64,000 nucleotides of DNA. Origin: Dermacentor variabilis (Eukaryota > Arthropoda > Arachnida > Ixodida > Ixodidae). The DNA lies in NCBI RefSeq assembly GCF_050947875.1, contig NC_134568.1:213323678-213387677 (forward strand), given 5' to 3'. A program made the position numbers and the translations under genes. The notes beneath the pieces were generated by a model that was given only the letters and a program-made list of their open reading frames with translations, was not told the origin of the DNA and ran no database searches. This document shows, piece by piece, positions 23,401 through 34,177 of the stretch. The stretch's first letter is position 1. Each line of letters starts with the position of its first letter.

Positions 23401-24715
23401 AGTTTGTGTATATCGTATGCGTGGTTTTGTCGTTGTTATTTATGGCTTTGTGGTTGTTTTTTTTTTTCGTGCACACCAATGTACCAATGTACATCAATGT
23501 AATTACGTGTAATGCTAATCGAGTGTATAATGTCGCACCGTATCCCACTTCATTGCGTTTTATGTTACCAGCTTTTCCAAAAATATCTTGCTACTCGTTT
23601 CTGTCATACCCGCAAGTGGTGGCCCTGGAATTATCTGAACATGCATAAATAAATCAAATTTGACACTCCGTCGGCTAATGTCGCATTCGGGGACGTGGAT
23701 CTCGATATAACGACAAGCTCCCGTTGTGACGTAGCTGACTGCGTGTAGCACATCGTTTGCAAGCTGGGCGAAGCTGGGCGAAGCTGGCGAAAGCTACGCT
23801 CTCGCTCTTGGCTAGGAAAAACAAGCAGCGACTGACGTTGCCTTTTGCGCATGTTCCCTCATCGCTTGACGTTGGGGCGAAATCCACGCCCCTAAAATGC
23901 GAAGTTGGCTGACTGAGTGCCACATTTGATTATGAATATCTAGAAACAGAAGCGCTCGAAGATAAAAAATATGTCTTCAAATGCGATTGCCTTAACGTTT
24001 CAGATATAAGAATGTACCATAATCGTGATATAGCAAGAACATTCATTAAGAAAGTGTCGTTAATTATGCGGTTGATGACAAAAATTGTTCGCGAAAATTG
24101 TGTCTGCCCAAGTCCATAAGCCATCTGTGCGAGCAGATGTTGCGCAGCTAGCATCGCGTTTTCATTAAAATTATCATTAGTTTACCTTTGAAGACCCTGT
24201 ATATACATACGTTACACTGAAATGTCAGAGTGGTCGCAGAAACCATAGTCTGCCCGCGATGATCTTCTCTAAAGCGACAGAATTTGTCGTTGTTGTTGCT
24301 GTGCAATGAATTGTACAACGTACATGAGTTCTTATTGGAAACAAGCTGCTTTCTTTTTCAAAATACGTATTTTTTTTATAAAACGGCTATGAGCATAGAG
24401 AACGTGACACTTTTCTAGCGAAGTCTTAAAGCGAAGCGGACATATTCATTCTAAACAGCGCCAAAAAACACATTAACAAGGAAGACCACAGGACCAGCGC
24501 TGTCTCCCAACATCATTATTGAACCCCGCACGAATATGCACTATTCACAACGGTGTTAAAGAGAGAAAGGAAGAAAGGGAAGGCGAGTCATCGTCAATCA
24601 GCTGCCGCTGCGCATGTGTCAAACGTAAAACCATACAAATGTAAAATACACAATAGGTACACAATCGAAACTGATTAACTTCTATGGAACTTAAGTTCGT
24701 TATTGCAAAGAGCTA
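23401..24715. other. No gene seen; minor repeats
   Basis: A GCTGGGCGAA decamer repeats about four times at 23761-23798. Near 24470-24515, AAGACCACAGGACCAGCGCTGTCTCCCAAC resembles the inverted 3' end of a Penelope-like element. No gene. Confidence 0.35.
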
Positions 24716-24717
24716 TA

Positions 24718-25225
24718 CAGGTTGTCCTGCGTAACTTGAGCCAAAGTTTAAAAAATTAAAGGCACCCCGGACGCGAGTTGTACCGAATACATAATGTTGG
24801 CACTGGCCTAGAGTTACTCAGGCTATTTTTTATTTGCCCCTTAAGTAACGTATTAGTTATGTTTAATTAGTCATGCTTTAAGTATTGGCTGCAGACCCCA
24901 AGTGTGATGCGCAAAGTTGTAGAGCACCTTGGGAAGCTTCTCAATAAATTGTTTCCAACACGATATATCTCACGTGGTCCTTTTTTCCGCGTACCAAAGA
25001 AAGCCCGCGAAATGTGAAGAAATACCACGTGACGGGGCACTTGCGCATTGTTATTGCGTGCTCTCAAGCGTACGATGGATGAACAAGGTCGGCTGCAGCG
25101 AGACTGGCCCACGACAGGGCGTTATTTCCGGTGTAGGTATCTGGGCATACGGCTCTTATCGCATGACGGTGCAAATTCATGCTGCTGGCCGAGCGTTGCT
25201 GAAACAATGAAGTGTCTAAGGCCAC
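24718..25225 (+). repeat. Left long terminal inverted repeat
   Basis: Begins CAGGTTGTCCTGCGTAACTT and ends near GTGTCTAAGG. It contains CCACGTGACGGGGCACTTGC and GTGCTCTCAAGCGTACGATG, both found complemented in the right repeat. Short open frames shared by both repeats are consequences of the duplication. Confidence 0.85.
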
Positions 25226-25717
25226 GAAAAGGAAAAGCCGAAAGCAGCATTTTGATTCGGCTTTAAAGAAGGAAAGGGCGAAGCGCGTGGGCACGATGGA
25301 AGGCGATGACGGCTACTACAATTTTGCCTTTGTACACAAATTACCTTGTAGTGGTATTGAATTGAACGATGATGCTACAACTTTAAACCTTAGGGCTCGA
25401 ATAACAGCGGATAAATCCCACGGGGACAAAACTAACCAATGGTAAAAAAACCTTGGCTATATTCTAGAAAGATCACGTCGCAGTATTGGGCATGGCTGCG
25501 TCTGGCTTGCCGCTTGTGCACCGTGACCGGCGCGTCAGTCCCTGAGAGAGTGCGCCTGCAGGCTGTTTCAGTCTACCGGATGTAGATCCTACCTTATGTA
25601 CCTCGTTTGAACCAATCCCAGCGAACTGCAATATATCCAGTGCTCCTCAGGCGCCCGTATCCCTGCGTGTTCTGCGCAGCAACGCTATTTCGCTCTGACC
25701 AACTTTGAGCAGGAGAT

Positions 25718-26770
25718 ATGGCTTACTCCAAAGATGAAAGAGCGGATATGGTTTTGGCGCTAGGTGCGTCAAGTGGACATAGAAGGCGCGCAATTGAGCT
25801 ATTTCAACGCTGGCATCTAGGTACGCGTCCGAGCTCAATGACGATTGTGCGTGCATATGAAACGATGAGACAGACTATGACTTTTACGAAGAAACGACAT
25901 AAATCTTCAATCCTAGGCGAGGTCATGGAGACAGATATTCTGTCAAAGTTTCCTTCAGACCCACATGCAAGTGTTCCTAGTGTGGGTGCTGAAGATGGAG
26001 TGTCAAAGTCTTCAATGTGGAGACTACTTAAGAGGCGACTTCATCCGTATCACGTGCAGCTGCACCAGATATTGGAGCGCCGCGATTTCCAAAATAGAAA
26101 GGACTTTGCAAACTGGATTATAATCAAGACGGAAGAGGACCCAGGCTTTGTCAACAAAGTACTGTGGACCAATGAAGCTACCTTCTCCCGTAATGCCCAA
26201 GTGAACATCTACAACGCTCACTATTGGAACGACGAAAACACTCACTGGGTTTTGAAGACACATCACCAATATCAGTGGTCAGTTAATGTGTGATGTAGCA
26301 TTTACCGTGGCACTATGATTGGCCTCGTTTTTTTTGATAACACGCTTACAGGCGAAATATACGTCAACGACATCTTTGATGGGGCACTTGAGGATTTTCT
26401 TTGCGAAGTTCCATTGGCTAGGATCAATAATATTTGGTATCAGCATGATGGTGCTTCCGCGCACGGCAGCACCAAAGCTTGCAAATGGCTGCAAGAAGTA
26501 TTCCCACAGAAATGGATTGGACGGCACGGGCCCATTGCTTGGCCGGGACGGTCGCCAGATTTAACTCCCCTCGATTTCTTTCCCTGGGGCTACGTCAAGA
26601 ATCAAGTATATCGGACACCAACCACAACACTAGACAATCTAAAATAAAAAATAAGACAAGTAGGCAACTTCATCCATGATACCATGATCAAGAACGCCTC
26701 GGAAAATGTGCCTATGAGATGCGAAATGTGCATTGCAACAGATGGTGACCTCTTCGAACACGCATTATGA
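25718..26770 (+). pseudogene. Transposase of the mariner-type element, two nonsense codons
   Basis: One frame of 350 codons, MAYSKDERADMVLALGA to GDLFEHAL, with a helix-turn-helix-like N-terminal region (residues about 1-120) and a DDE-type catalytic core. Catalytic positions: residue 152 in LWTNEATF (the expected Asp is Asn), Asp244 in QHDGASAH and Asp281 in SPDLTPLDFF. Thirty-six residues separate the last two, against 34 in classic mariner. In-frame stops at codon 192 (26291-26293, TGA where the family usually has tryptophan) and codon 310 (26645-26647, TAA). No frameshift. The start is the first ATG of the frame, shortly after GAGCAGGAGAT. The protein is dead by at least three changes, yet the copy is otherwise well preserved, suggesting recent loss. 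Confidence 0.85.
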
Positions 26771-26926
26771 TCAAAGGGTGCTTTTCGGATTGAAGGTCAC
26801 TGGAAAATCATTCCGGCACCTAACATCGCCTCCCCACCCAACCCCATTACACTCCGTCGGTAGGCTGCCAGCTCTTGCCCGTTTCAAGAATCAAAAACTA
26901 AAGCTATGTTCTTGTTCTCTTTCCTC

Positions 26927-27432
26927 TCCTTAGACGCTTTATCGCTTCGGCACCGCTAGGACAGAAGCACGCATTTGCACCGTCATGCGATAAGAGCCGT
27001 ATGCCCAGATACCTACACCGGAAATAACGCCCTGTCGTGGGCCAGTCTCGCTGCAGCCGACCTTGTTCATCCATCGTACGCTTGAGAGCACGCAATAACA
27101 ATGCGCAAGTGCCCCGTCACGTGGTATTTCTTCATATTTCGCGGGCTTTCTTTGGAACGCGGAAGAAAGGACCACGTGATATATACCAAGTTGGAAACAA
27201 TTTATTGAGAGGTTTCTCAAGATGCTCTACAACTTTTCGTATCACAGTTGGGGTCTGCAGCCAATAATTAAAAGTTGATTAATTAGGCATAACTAATTTG
27301 TTAGTTAAGGGGAAAATAAGAAAATAGCCTGAGTAACTCTAGGCCAGTGCCAATATTATGCATTCGGTTCAACTCGCGTCCGCACTGCCTTTCATTTTTA
27401 AAACTTTCGCTCAAGTTACGCAGGACAACCTG
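26927..27432 (-). repeat. Right long terminal inverted repeat
   Basis: Reverse complement of 24718-25225 with scattered substitutions. It ends GCGTAACTT-complement and CAACCTG at 27432. Confidence 0.85.
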
Positions 27433-27479
27433 CAGAAGGGTCGCTTACGCAAGTGGCTCCTGACTCTCATATTGAAAAG

Positions 27480-27690
27480 GCCTCAAAAATTTCCCTGGTC
27501 ATCTGATTGCCGTGCCTTTTAACACCCGTATGTCTTCTAGGCGGGGTGAGCAGCCACAATTTGCGCAATGAACAGCTAGATTAATACCGGTCTTAATCTT
27601 GAGACAGTGTGCATACTCACGTAAACGTTGATTAAGGCAGCGTCCCGTTTGCCATAAGAGAGTGCAGCCGCATACTTTGCCTCTAATAAG
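27480..27690 (-). pseudogene. Penelope-like element fragment, GIY-YIG region
   Basis: On the minus strand the frame gives HCLKIKTGINLAVHCANCGC and then SPRLEDIRVLKGTAIR, a pattern found downstream of the GIY-YIG motif in Penelope-like elements, where His/Cys residues are spaced as a putative metal site. It differs from the adjacent Penelope-like family at 27.7-29.8 kb. Broken and without the RT domain. Confidence 0.5.
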
Positions 27691-27699
27691 GCAAGTTAG

Positions 27700-28555
27700 G
27701 CAAGACTAGAAACATATGGGTAACAGCGCAAACAGACCACCACAAAAAGAGAGGCACGTACACACAAGCGATGACTAACGACTGGTTTTATTGGCAAGGA
27801 TAGCACACCTTATATATGCCAGAGTGAAGCAAGGGAAATGAAGGGGAAAGCATGTGAAGAGTGATAGCGGACCAACAACGCAAGGGCAATGTAGACAACC
27901 AAGCGCAACAAAACGCAAACAATTATTTTCCTTTTTCTTTTTGTTTGCAATCAGAACCCCCGACAGCCGCATCCACAAGATGAAATTCAGCATCAAAGAG
28001 AGCAAGGAAAGGAGTGCTAAAGCACTTGCTGCCAAATTTTCTAATGTGGTAGGCTTCTAAATTGATGCACGCGGTCTTGTCAGCGCTCTTTCCTAGAAGC
28101 GTCGTGTCTTTCAACCGGGCCACACAATCCGTACACTTGCTAACGTGGGCAACTAGATGTGCGTATTGATATTCTTTTTTTTCAGTTTTTGAGCGTGTTC
28201 CCCTAAACGGTCATTAAAACAGCGACCATTTTCGCCGACAAGAAACATCCCACATGACATGGGAGAGCAATACACCACTCCAGTGGAGCATTTAACTAAC
28301 GGCGGTTGGTGGTTCTTCTAGCATCCACGTTTTCTGGCGTTGCAGATACGTCGACACAACTTTCCCAGCTTAACTCCTAGACAATCAAGAGAGGAATAGC
28401 GGTGTTGTGTATGGAATCGGCTCTCCAAAAATTGTGCCCACCTCAGATTAAGCCCAGTTTTAATAATCAGGTAAGCCGTCTTTTGGCTGCAGGGTTCAAT
28501 TCAAACGTGAATCAGGATGTACAAGGGCTGAGGATCAACGGAAGGCACCTAAGCC
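27700..28555 (-). mobile_element. Penelope-like element 3' part, minus copy
   Basis: Minus-strand sequence encodes the GIY-YIG region (complement of 28200-28320) and then ARLKDTTLLGKSADKTACIN followed by LEAYHIRKFGSKCF, the conserved C-terminal part of the endonuclease domain. The 3' UTR continues to about 27700 and includes the short promoter-like TATATATGCC region. GIY-YIG nucleases nick the target for this retroelement class. The copy aligns with the plus-strand copy at 28560-29770 in head-to-head orientation. It allows the insertion in that copy to be delimited. Disrupted by stops. Confidence 0.75.
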
Positions 28556-28836
28556 TGAGGTGGTCCATACATCCGTAAATTTTCCCAGAATATTAGGGTG
28601 GCAAGTACGCAAGGCGTGCCAATTGTTTCTCTGCCCCAAATAAGCTGGGAAAGTTGCGTCCACGTTATCTGTAACGCGAGAGAACGTGGATGCCAGAAGA
28701 ACCACCAACCGCCGTTAGTTAAATGTTCCACTGGAGTGGTGTATTGCATTCCCATGTCATGTGGGATGTTTTACGTTGGCGAAACTGGTCGCTGTGTCCA
28801 TGACTGTTTAGGGGAACACGCGCAAAAACTGAAAAA

Positions 28837-29283
28837 GAAAACTCAGTGCCCTTCCACTCTGTGAAGAAGGATGACCATCGAAGCTGTGTATGTGGGCCCC
28901 TTAATAGCGAACTGCACTTCCGCCGCGGGTCGGCCCGGCACTGCACTATCTTCGGGATCGGCCCACGTATCGGGAGTGCTTAACGACTGCTTCACCTCCA
29001 CCGCGGGTCGGCCCGGCATTGCACTATCTTCAGGATCGGAATACGTCTGGGGAGTGCTTAACGCCTGCTTCACCTCCGCCGTGGGTTGGGCCGCTGTTGC
29101 ACTATCTTCGGGATCGGCCCACGTATCGGGAGTGCTTAACGCCTGCTTCACCTCCACCGCGGGTAGGCCCGGCATTGCACTACCTCCTGGATCGGCCCAT
29201 GTACGGGGAGTTTTTTGCTTACCACGCCAACGACACGAAAATTTTCTTGAATGGTAAAGGTATACAGCTCTGTTGTAAAAACT
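28837..29283 (-). mobile_element. Insertion of the AACAGCTTCGCTGTT-family repeat with amplified core
   Basis: Begins with CTCAGTGCCCTTCCACTCTG and shares its first 120 bases with the units at 37.96, 40.78 and (inverted) 58.84 kb. Comparison with the uninterrupted Penelope-like neighbour places the breakpoints at an AAAACT shared by both edges (28838-28843 and 29278-29283). Its centre is a 78-bp tandem repeat. Confidence 0.6.
28915..29212. repeat. 78-bp tandem repeat, ~3.8 copies
   Basis: Units start with CAC(C/T)TCC at 28915, 28993, 29071 and 29149, exactly 78 bases apart. Each contains CGCGGGTCGGCCCGGCA, TGCACTATCTTC, GGATCGG and GGGAGTGCTTAACG. Because 78 is a multiple of three, long frames stay open on both strands: 128 codons on plus, and 183 on minus with a 26-residue repeat including DTWADPEDSA. 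Confidence 0.9.
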
Positions 29284-29770
29284 AGATGATAAATACGCAC
29301 ATTTAGTTGCGCACGTTAGCAAGTGTACGGATTGTGTGGCCCGGTTGAAAGAGACGACGATTCTAGGAAAGAGCACTGACAAGACCGCGCGCATCAGCTT
29401 AGAAGCCTACCACATTAGAAAATTTGGTAGCAAGTGCTTTAACACTCCTTCCCTTGGTCTGTTTGATGCTGAATTTGATCTTCTGGCTGTTGCTGTCGGG
29501 GGTTCAGATTGCAAAGAAAAAGAAAAAGGAAAATAATTGTTTGCGATTTTTTGCGCTTGATTAGCTGCAGTGCACTAGCACTGTTGGCACGCTATCACCC
29601 TTGGCATATTTTCCCCTTCATTTCCCTTGCATCACTCTGGCATATATAAGATGTGCTATCCTTGCGAATAAAACCAGTTGTTAATCAGCGCTTGTGTATA
29701 CGTGTCTCCCTTCTTGTGGTCATCTGCTTGCGCTGTTACCCATATGTGCCAAGATGAACCAACTCGCCTC

Positions 29771-30105
29771 CCAAAAGAACAAGCAGTGATGTAGGGAACG
29801 TGATCTTGGATTGTAGCGCGAAGTGACACGGACACAGACTAGAAGCAGACAGGACGAGCGCCAACTCTCAACAAATGTAGGGGAGACTATTGAAAGAAAA
29901 TTCGTTAATTAGCTTTTCTTTATTTTAACTATGCCCTGTCAACAAAATAACATGAAATGGGAGTAAACAGCTCGTCCCGTATCGCATCCCCGTTTCTGTT
30001 TTTTTTTTTTCATTCTGCGTACCAGTCGTGTTAAAAATTTACTCCCCTGCTGGCCGTGATGTTGCATGTAAAAACAGGAGTGTATATATATATATATATA
30101 TATAT
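29771..30105. other. Penelope-like inverted tail, then AT-rich spacer
   Basis: 29825-29875 (GACACGGACACAGACTAGAA and CAGGACGAGCGCCAACT) looks like an inverted Penelope-like 3' tail. A (TA)12 run at about 30082-30105 abuts the LTR. No gene. Confidence 0.4.
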
Positions 30106-30520
30106 TGTCACGTAGTGGTGACGTTGAATAACACAGTAGCAATACTGTGAACGACAAAACTAACTTTTATTGGGCGAACCTGTGCCCACAAAACAGGCTA
30201 CACTTACAGCACAACGGTAGCGGCGAACACGGTCGGCGATCGTCGAAAATCTGATCAGCGGGTCAAGCGCGTAGGCTTTTATACAATAGCCGAATGTTCC
30301 AGACTAATTGTTGGGACCCGCCTGCCTTCCACAGAGTTCTACACCATTCGCGTCAGGCGATGAAATCAGATAACACAAGGTTCGGCGACAACAGACAGCG
30401 GATAGAAGCATCGATAACTTTCCAGAAACTTCGGACACACGTAGGCGCGTCCCACGCTGCGCGATTACATTTGTTAGGCGGCGAAACGTGGTTGCCCGAT
30501 AAAGATAAGTACACGTGTCA
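30106..30520 (-). mobile_element. Solo LTR, copy 2
   Basis: 415 bp from TGTCACGTAGTGG (30106) to ACACGTGTCA (30520). Ends are TG...CA with an imperfect inverted TGACACGT/TGTCACGT. On the minus strand it has TATAAAA (30277-30283) and AATAAAA near 30160, in the same relative places as the 19.7 kb copy. ATAT flanks both ends, but the left flank is a TA repeat so this possible 4-bp duplication is weak. No internal coding region on either side, hence solo. Confidence 0.7.
30277..30283 (-). promoter_or_regulatory. LTR TATA box
   Basis: TTTTATA on plus (TATAAAA on the element strand), conserved with 19953 and 60498. Confidence 0.5.
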
Positions 30521-32936
30521 ATATCATCCATGTGAAGCTTGTTGAGGAGGACAGTCGGACTATTTTTTACTCCCTTCACGAAGTTTCTGCCGCTATTCAT
30601 GAGATTTATTCCTGAGAGCTCGCCAGTTATGGCACCAAGTGTCGTGCTTTCGAGAATATGCCGCCTCATCTTGAATCGGTGGAACCCCATTTCCTCGTAG
30701 CGTAGGAAACCAAAACGGCAAAACGTCGCGATGGCTGCTTCGCCACGGCAGCGGGATCTTCGGCGGAAGTGAAACAGGCATAATGCTTGCACGCACGCGT
30801 AAACAAACAAACACGGCCATGCTCCGCACACAGCTTTCACTGCTCAGCTAACGGACAATGCAGTTCAGTTGTGCGCCCAAGCAAGGCACTTACCGGTTCC
30901 GCGCTGCCGTACGTGCTTCCCTGTGACGCCCGCTAAAGTCAACACAGCAATATGTTCGCCGATGTGTGGCCACGGCATGTTTTCCGGTGGCGTGGCCGTG
31001 CCCGTCGCTGAGTATAGGCTTAACTGAAAGGGACGGAGCTTGTGAAGGGTTGCGGAGTATAATGGTAGAAGTCAATCACGTGATCTTGAGCAAGGTTCTA
31101 GATTACGTAGTTTTAAACTCCCTATGGATGGTTTCTATTCACATGATCTAAATCTCCGTACATCGTAAAGTTGGGGAATGGCATTCTTTTACCACGTTCC
31201 TTAGAGGTGGTAGTAAAACAGTGTAATGTAGCGCATTTTACTCCAGCATTTCAATGCAACATTTTAGTACAAGGGAGTTTTCGAAGTGCATGAGCGGCGA
31301 AAACACCTGTCTCGGCTAATTTTTGCTAACAGTGGGGGGCCAGTTGTTTATAGGGCAAATTTGGAAGCAGTCACATTTCAATGCATCTATTTTTTTTAAT
31401 CGCACCTAATTCGACATAGTCACCGTCCAATTTCAACGTTTCATCCATGCAATATCGAAACCGAGCAAGCCGGGAGTGCAGAAAATGCAGTGCCGCTATT
31501 TCGCCAGACGAAAACGCCCAGTGGTGAAGTGCAGACCGCATTCTGCGGCAAATATTAATAACGGCACGTCACCGCAGATGCTTGCCAGGTCAAACATGGC
31601 GTGTCAGGATCTACCGCAACGTGGAGTAATTCAAACATCGTCGCACCTTATATCAGCCTTTATACCACTTGTAAACTTTCAGATATCCCTTTTAGTATGC
31701 CCACATCTTTTCTTTTTTCTATCATTCATTACCCCCTTTTCTTCATTACTTTGTTGCTACATGTTACGCACTGTTCCTATTTCTCTGCATCTCTCTCTTC
31801 TTTTCTTTATTGAAATGTAGAAACATGGAAAGGTAGGGCTACGTCAAAGCCGGCAATTCCGAATTTCCAGATTCGTTACGCAAGCAAAATAAAAAAGAAA
31901 AGGAAAGAAGAACATTTCAGAAACGCGATAAACACACGAACACAAGCACGCAAAGATTATCTCGTCTACGGGCAGTAGCACCGAAAGCACAGTCCAGTAA
32001 CTATAGGATTGGCACAGAAATGTAGGAGTCCACACAAGTTCCTTCGTGTATACATATAAGGATAACGCCACCACGAAATCAGCTCGTTGACAAAGAGCCA
32101 CAATGTAGAAGACAAAACGTTAATTATAGGCAGTCTATAATATTAGCTTCCATTAAAAAATCACGAGGGGCAATTAACGGTGTCTCTCTGCTTATCAGGG
32201 CATGACCACGGTCCAAACACTTCGCTCACTGTGAGAGCACGTCTGTCAACGGTGTTCAAATGGTCCGTGAGGCGAAACCGGTGTTGGTCCTATTGAGTGC
32301 ACTGTACGATAACATGCTCTGCTGAAGCGTCGAAGTTACTACAATGGGTCGACGTTCGTCTGTTGATGCGACACTCTTGGTGCGAAGCACGCATGGCTGC
32401 ATTTCAACTTCAAATCGCATTCGTATGATACATTATCGCAGGAAAAAAAACAACTTTCGGTGGTAATGATTACCAGTATCTATGCTTTAATTTTCGACTG
32501 CCTTGTTGACCTCACGATGCCCTTGAATGAAAATATGCGAGCTGGTTGCACCCGGAGCAACACATTAGCGGTTGTTTACAGTGCGCCACGACGCGCACAT
32601 AAGCACATATATTACATGCTGGACAGGAATTTCATCATTTTATGACGGTGTCCATAGACAAAGAGAGAGAGAGAGAAAGAGAAAAGCCAACACGAATATT
32701 CCTGTCACTCAATCACCACAAAGAACGAAACAAAATGACACTATCCGTCTAACAAACAAAGGATTATGGTGCACGCAGGTGTCACGCGATTCTTCTATTG
32801 CCCGGCAAGGCAATTCTCGGAGAGAGCGTGCCCCGCTAATGTATTGTGCGACGTCGACGCCCTCGTCGTGTCGGCGCCAGTATTCTCGTACGCGCTGCTT
32901 CTCGTGAATATACGAACGACGTCGGAGCGTCTCCCT
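30521..32936. other. No gene seen
   Basis: About 2.4 kb without a supported gene. The frame 30304-30840 on the minus strand runs out of the LTR and has no domain. A GAGAGAGAGAGAAAGAG patch lies near 32665. Confidence 0.35.
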
Positions 32937-33080
32937 AGCTTACGAGGAGAAAACAGCGCTAAACGGCAGGACAGAGAGAGGGACGGCGGCGCTGCGGTCC
33001 CCCTGTTCGTCCAGTCGTTTAGCGCTGTTTTCTGCTCGTAATCATGAACCAACCAGCCGAAATGCGTACTCTTCTGTACT
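32937..33080. repeat. Fold-back insert with 32-bp arms
   Basis: Arms 32941-32972 and 33009-33040 are reverse complements at 29 of 32 positions (core GAAAACAGCGCTAAACG). They are followed by a tail with TAATCATGAACCAACCAGCC. CGTCTCCCT (32928-32936) and CGCCTCCCT (33081-33089) may be the target duplication. The layout equals the units at 9.44 and 39.03 kb. Confidence 0.65.
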
Positions 33081-33379
33081 CGCCTCCCTGATGTTACATT
33101 TTAATGACATCATTCCAGTTTGCAGTGCTTTCCGCGCATCACTGCGTTCTGTTCGCAACGAACGTGGCCATGACTCACGCGGCTCAGTTCGCCTATCCAT
33201 GTGGTAGATGCTTTCAACATAAGGTGCAGACCTGTTGCCACCTCGTAAGTTCACGCCTGCTGTTCAAGGGATGTGCACCATTCGCCGCCTGGGCCATATA
33301 GGTGGCGCTGGCTAAAGCTGTCAGAACTAATACTTATACACAATACAAATACACAAGAAACTGCACGGGAAGATAGTCG

Positions 33380-33450
33380 TTGCGGTTTACCCCTGAGTGG
33401 TAAAGCACCGCACTCGTAATGTGGAAGATGTGGGTTTGGCTTCCACTTTC
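33380..33450 (+). repeat. tRNA-like repeat head
   Basis: TACCCCTGAGTGGTAAAGC resembles an A box and GGGTTTGGCTTCC a decayed B box. Probably an old SINE head; not a functional tRNA gene. Confidence 0.35.
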
Positions 33451-33487
33451 ATTCGCATTGCCCGTATTAGTTCTACATTTCAAATGA

Positions 33488-33669
33488 TAATAATAATATT
33501 TGGGGTTTTACGTGCCAAAACCACTTTCTGATTATGAGGCACGCCGTAGTGGAAGTGGAGGACTCCGGAAATTTTGACCACCTGGGGTTCTTTAACGCGC
33601 ACCTAAATCTAAGCACACGGGTGTTTTCGCATTTCGCCCCCATCGAGATGCGGCCGCCGTGGCCGGGAT
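33488..33669 (-). repeat. Ruka-like SINE, 5'-truncated
   Basis: Minus-strand copy with the body words GTTAAAGAACCCCAGGTGG, AAATTTCCGGAGTCCTCCAC and GGCACGTAAAACCCCA and an ATTATTATT tail. Most of the tRNA head is missing. Flanked by TACATTTCAAATGA (33474-33487) and TACATTTCAAGTGA (33670-33683), a 14-bp target duplication with one mismatch. Confidence 0.85.
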
Positions 33670-34177
33670 TACATTTCAAGTGAGAACATCAGGTAATTTC
33701 CCCGAGGCTTTCCTTGACTTCATATACGATTCTAACGTAGGTGCGCGTTGTGGTAGTTAGCATGTGTGTTCCAACAAAAATAATTTGCGCCTTATTCGTT
33801 TAAAGAACGTTGTCTAATAAATACGAGCGCTAACTGCTTAAACTGAGGTAGGCAGCAACTACAAAAATCTAGGCGTACCTGCAAGTAACCAGTTGAATGT
33901 GAGTTCTTTATGTATGCACTCATGGTATGGATGATAAGTGTGTTTGGAGGGAACCTTCCAAACTGACGTTGCGCTTTTTCCAGAGGCCCTCGCGATTTCT
34001 CTTACGCTTACCAATGGATTTAATGAATACATTCTTGCGCCAAAAATGAAAATAAAGACTGGGGAGGGAGAGTATGAAACGACAGATCAAGCGCTTAACT
34101 TCAACTGATTTTATTCTTACAGCAGGGCAGGGAGAATGAACAAATGCGCATGCGTGCATCGGTGTTGCCTATAGCGA

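Larger units (their letters stand above)
24718..27432 (+). mobile_element. IS630/Tc1/mariner-type transposon with ~0.5 kb terminal inverted repeats
   Basis: The left end CAGGTTGTCCTGCGTAACTT at 24718 is repeated in inverse orientation ending at 27432, and the match continues inward for about 505 bases (24718-25225 against 26927-27432) at roughly nine bases in ten by eye. TA precedes the left end (24716-24717); the right flank reads CA, one change from the TA expected for this superfamily. The unit is 2715 bp. Between the repeats lie about 490 bases of leader, a transposase pseudogene (25718-26770) and a short 3' flank. The long repeats are unusual compared with the roughly 30-bp repeats of classic mariner and closer in style to long-TIR Tc1 relatives. 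Confidence 0.85.
28560..29770 (+). mobile_element. Penelope-like element 3' part, plus copy, split by an insertion
   Basis: Frame 28598-28832 ends in STGVVYCIPMSCGMFYVGET followed by GRCVHDCLGEH, a clear GIY-YIG motif with the downstream Arg and Glu/His. The coding region resumes after 29283 with KYAHLVAHVSKCTDCVARLK and HIRKFGSKCFNTPSLGLFDA, ending KEKEKGK at 29536, then a 3' UTR to about 29770 with TGAACCAACTCGCC near its end. The interruption (about 28837-29283) is absent from the head-to-head neighbour at the same point. Reverse transcriptase is not present (5'-truncated). Non-functional. Confidence 0.8.

Noticed and set aside
24867..25112. 81-codon minus frame recurring at 27037-27267
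   Set aside because: The two frames are the same stretch of the long terminal inverted repeat; open by chance and not conserved in length.
28915..29212. CRISPR-like regular repeats
   Set aside because: Units abut without unique spacers and the sequence is eukaryotic; it is a 78-bp tandem repeat within a transposon.
30304..30840. 178-codon minus-strand frame
   Set aside because: Runs through the LTR and flanking sequence in a frame with no recognisable motif.
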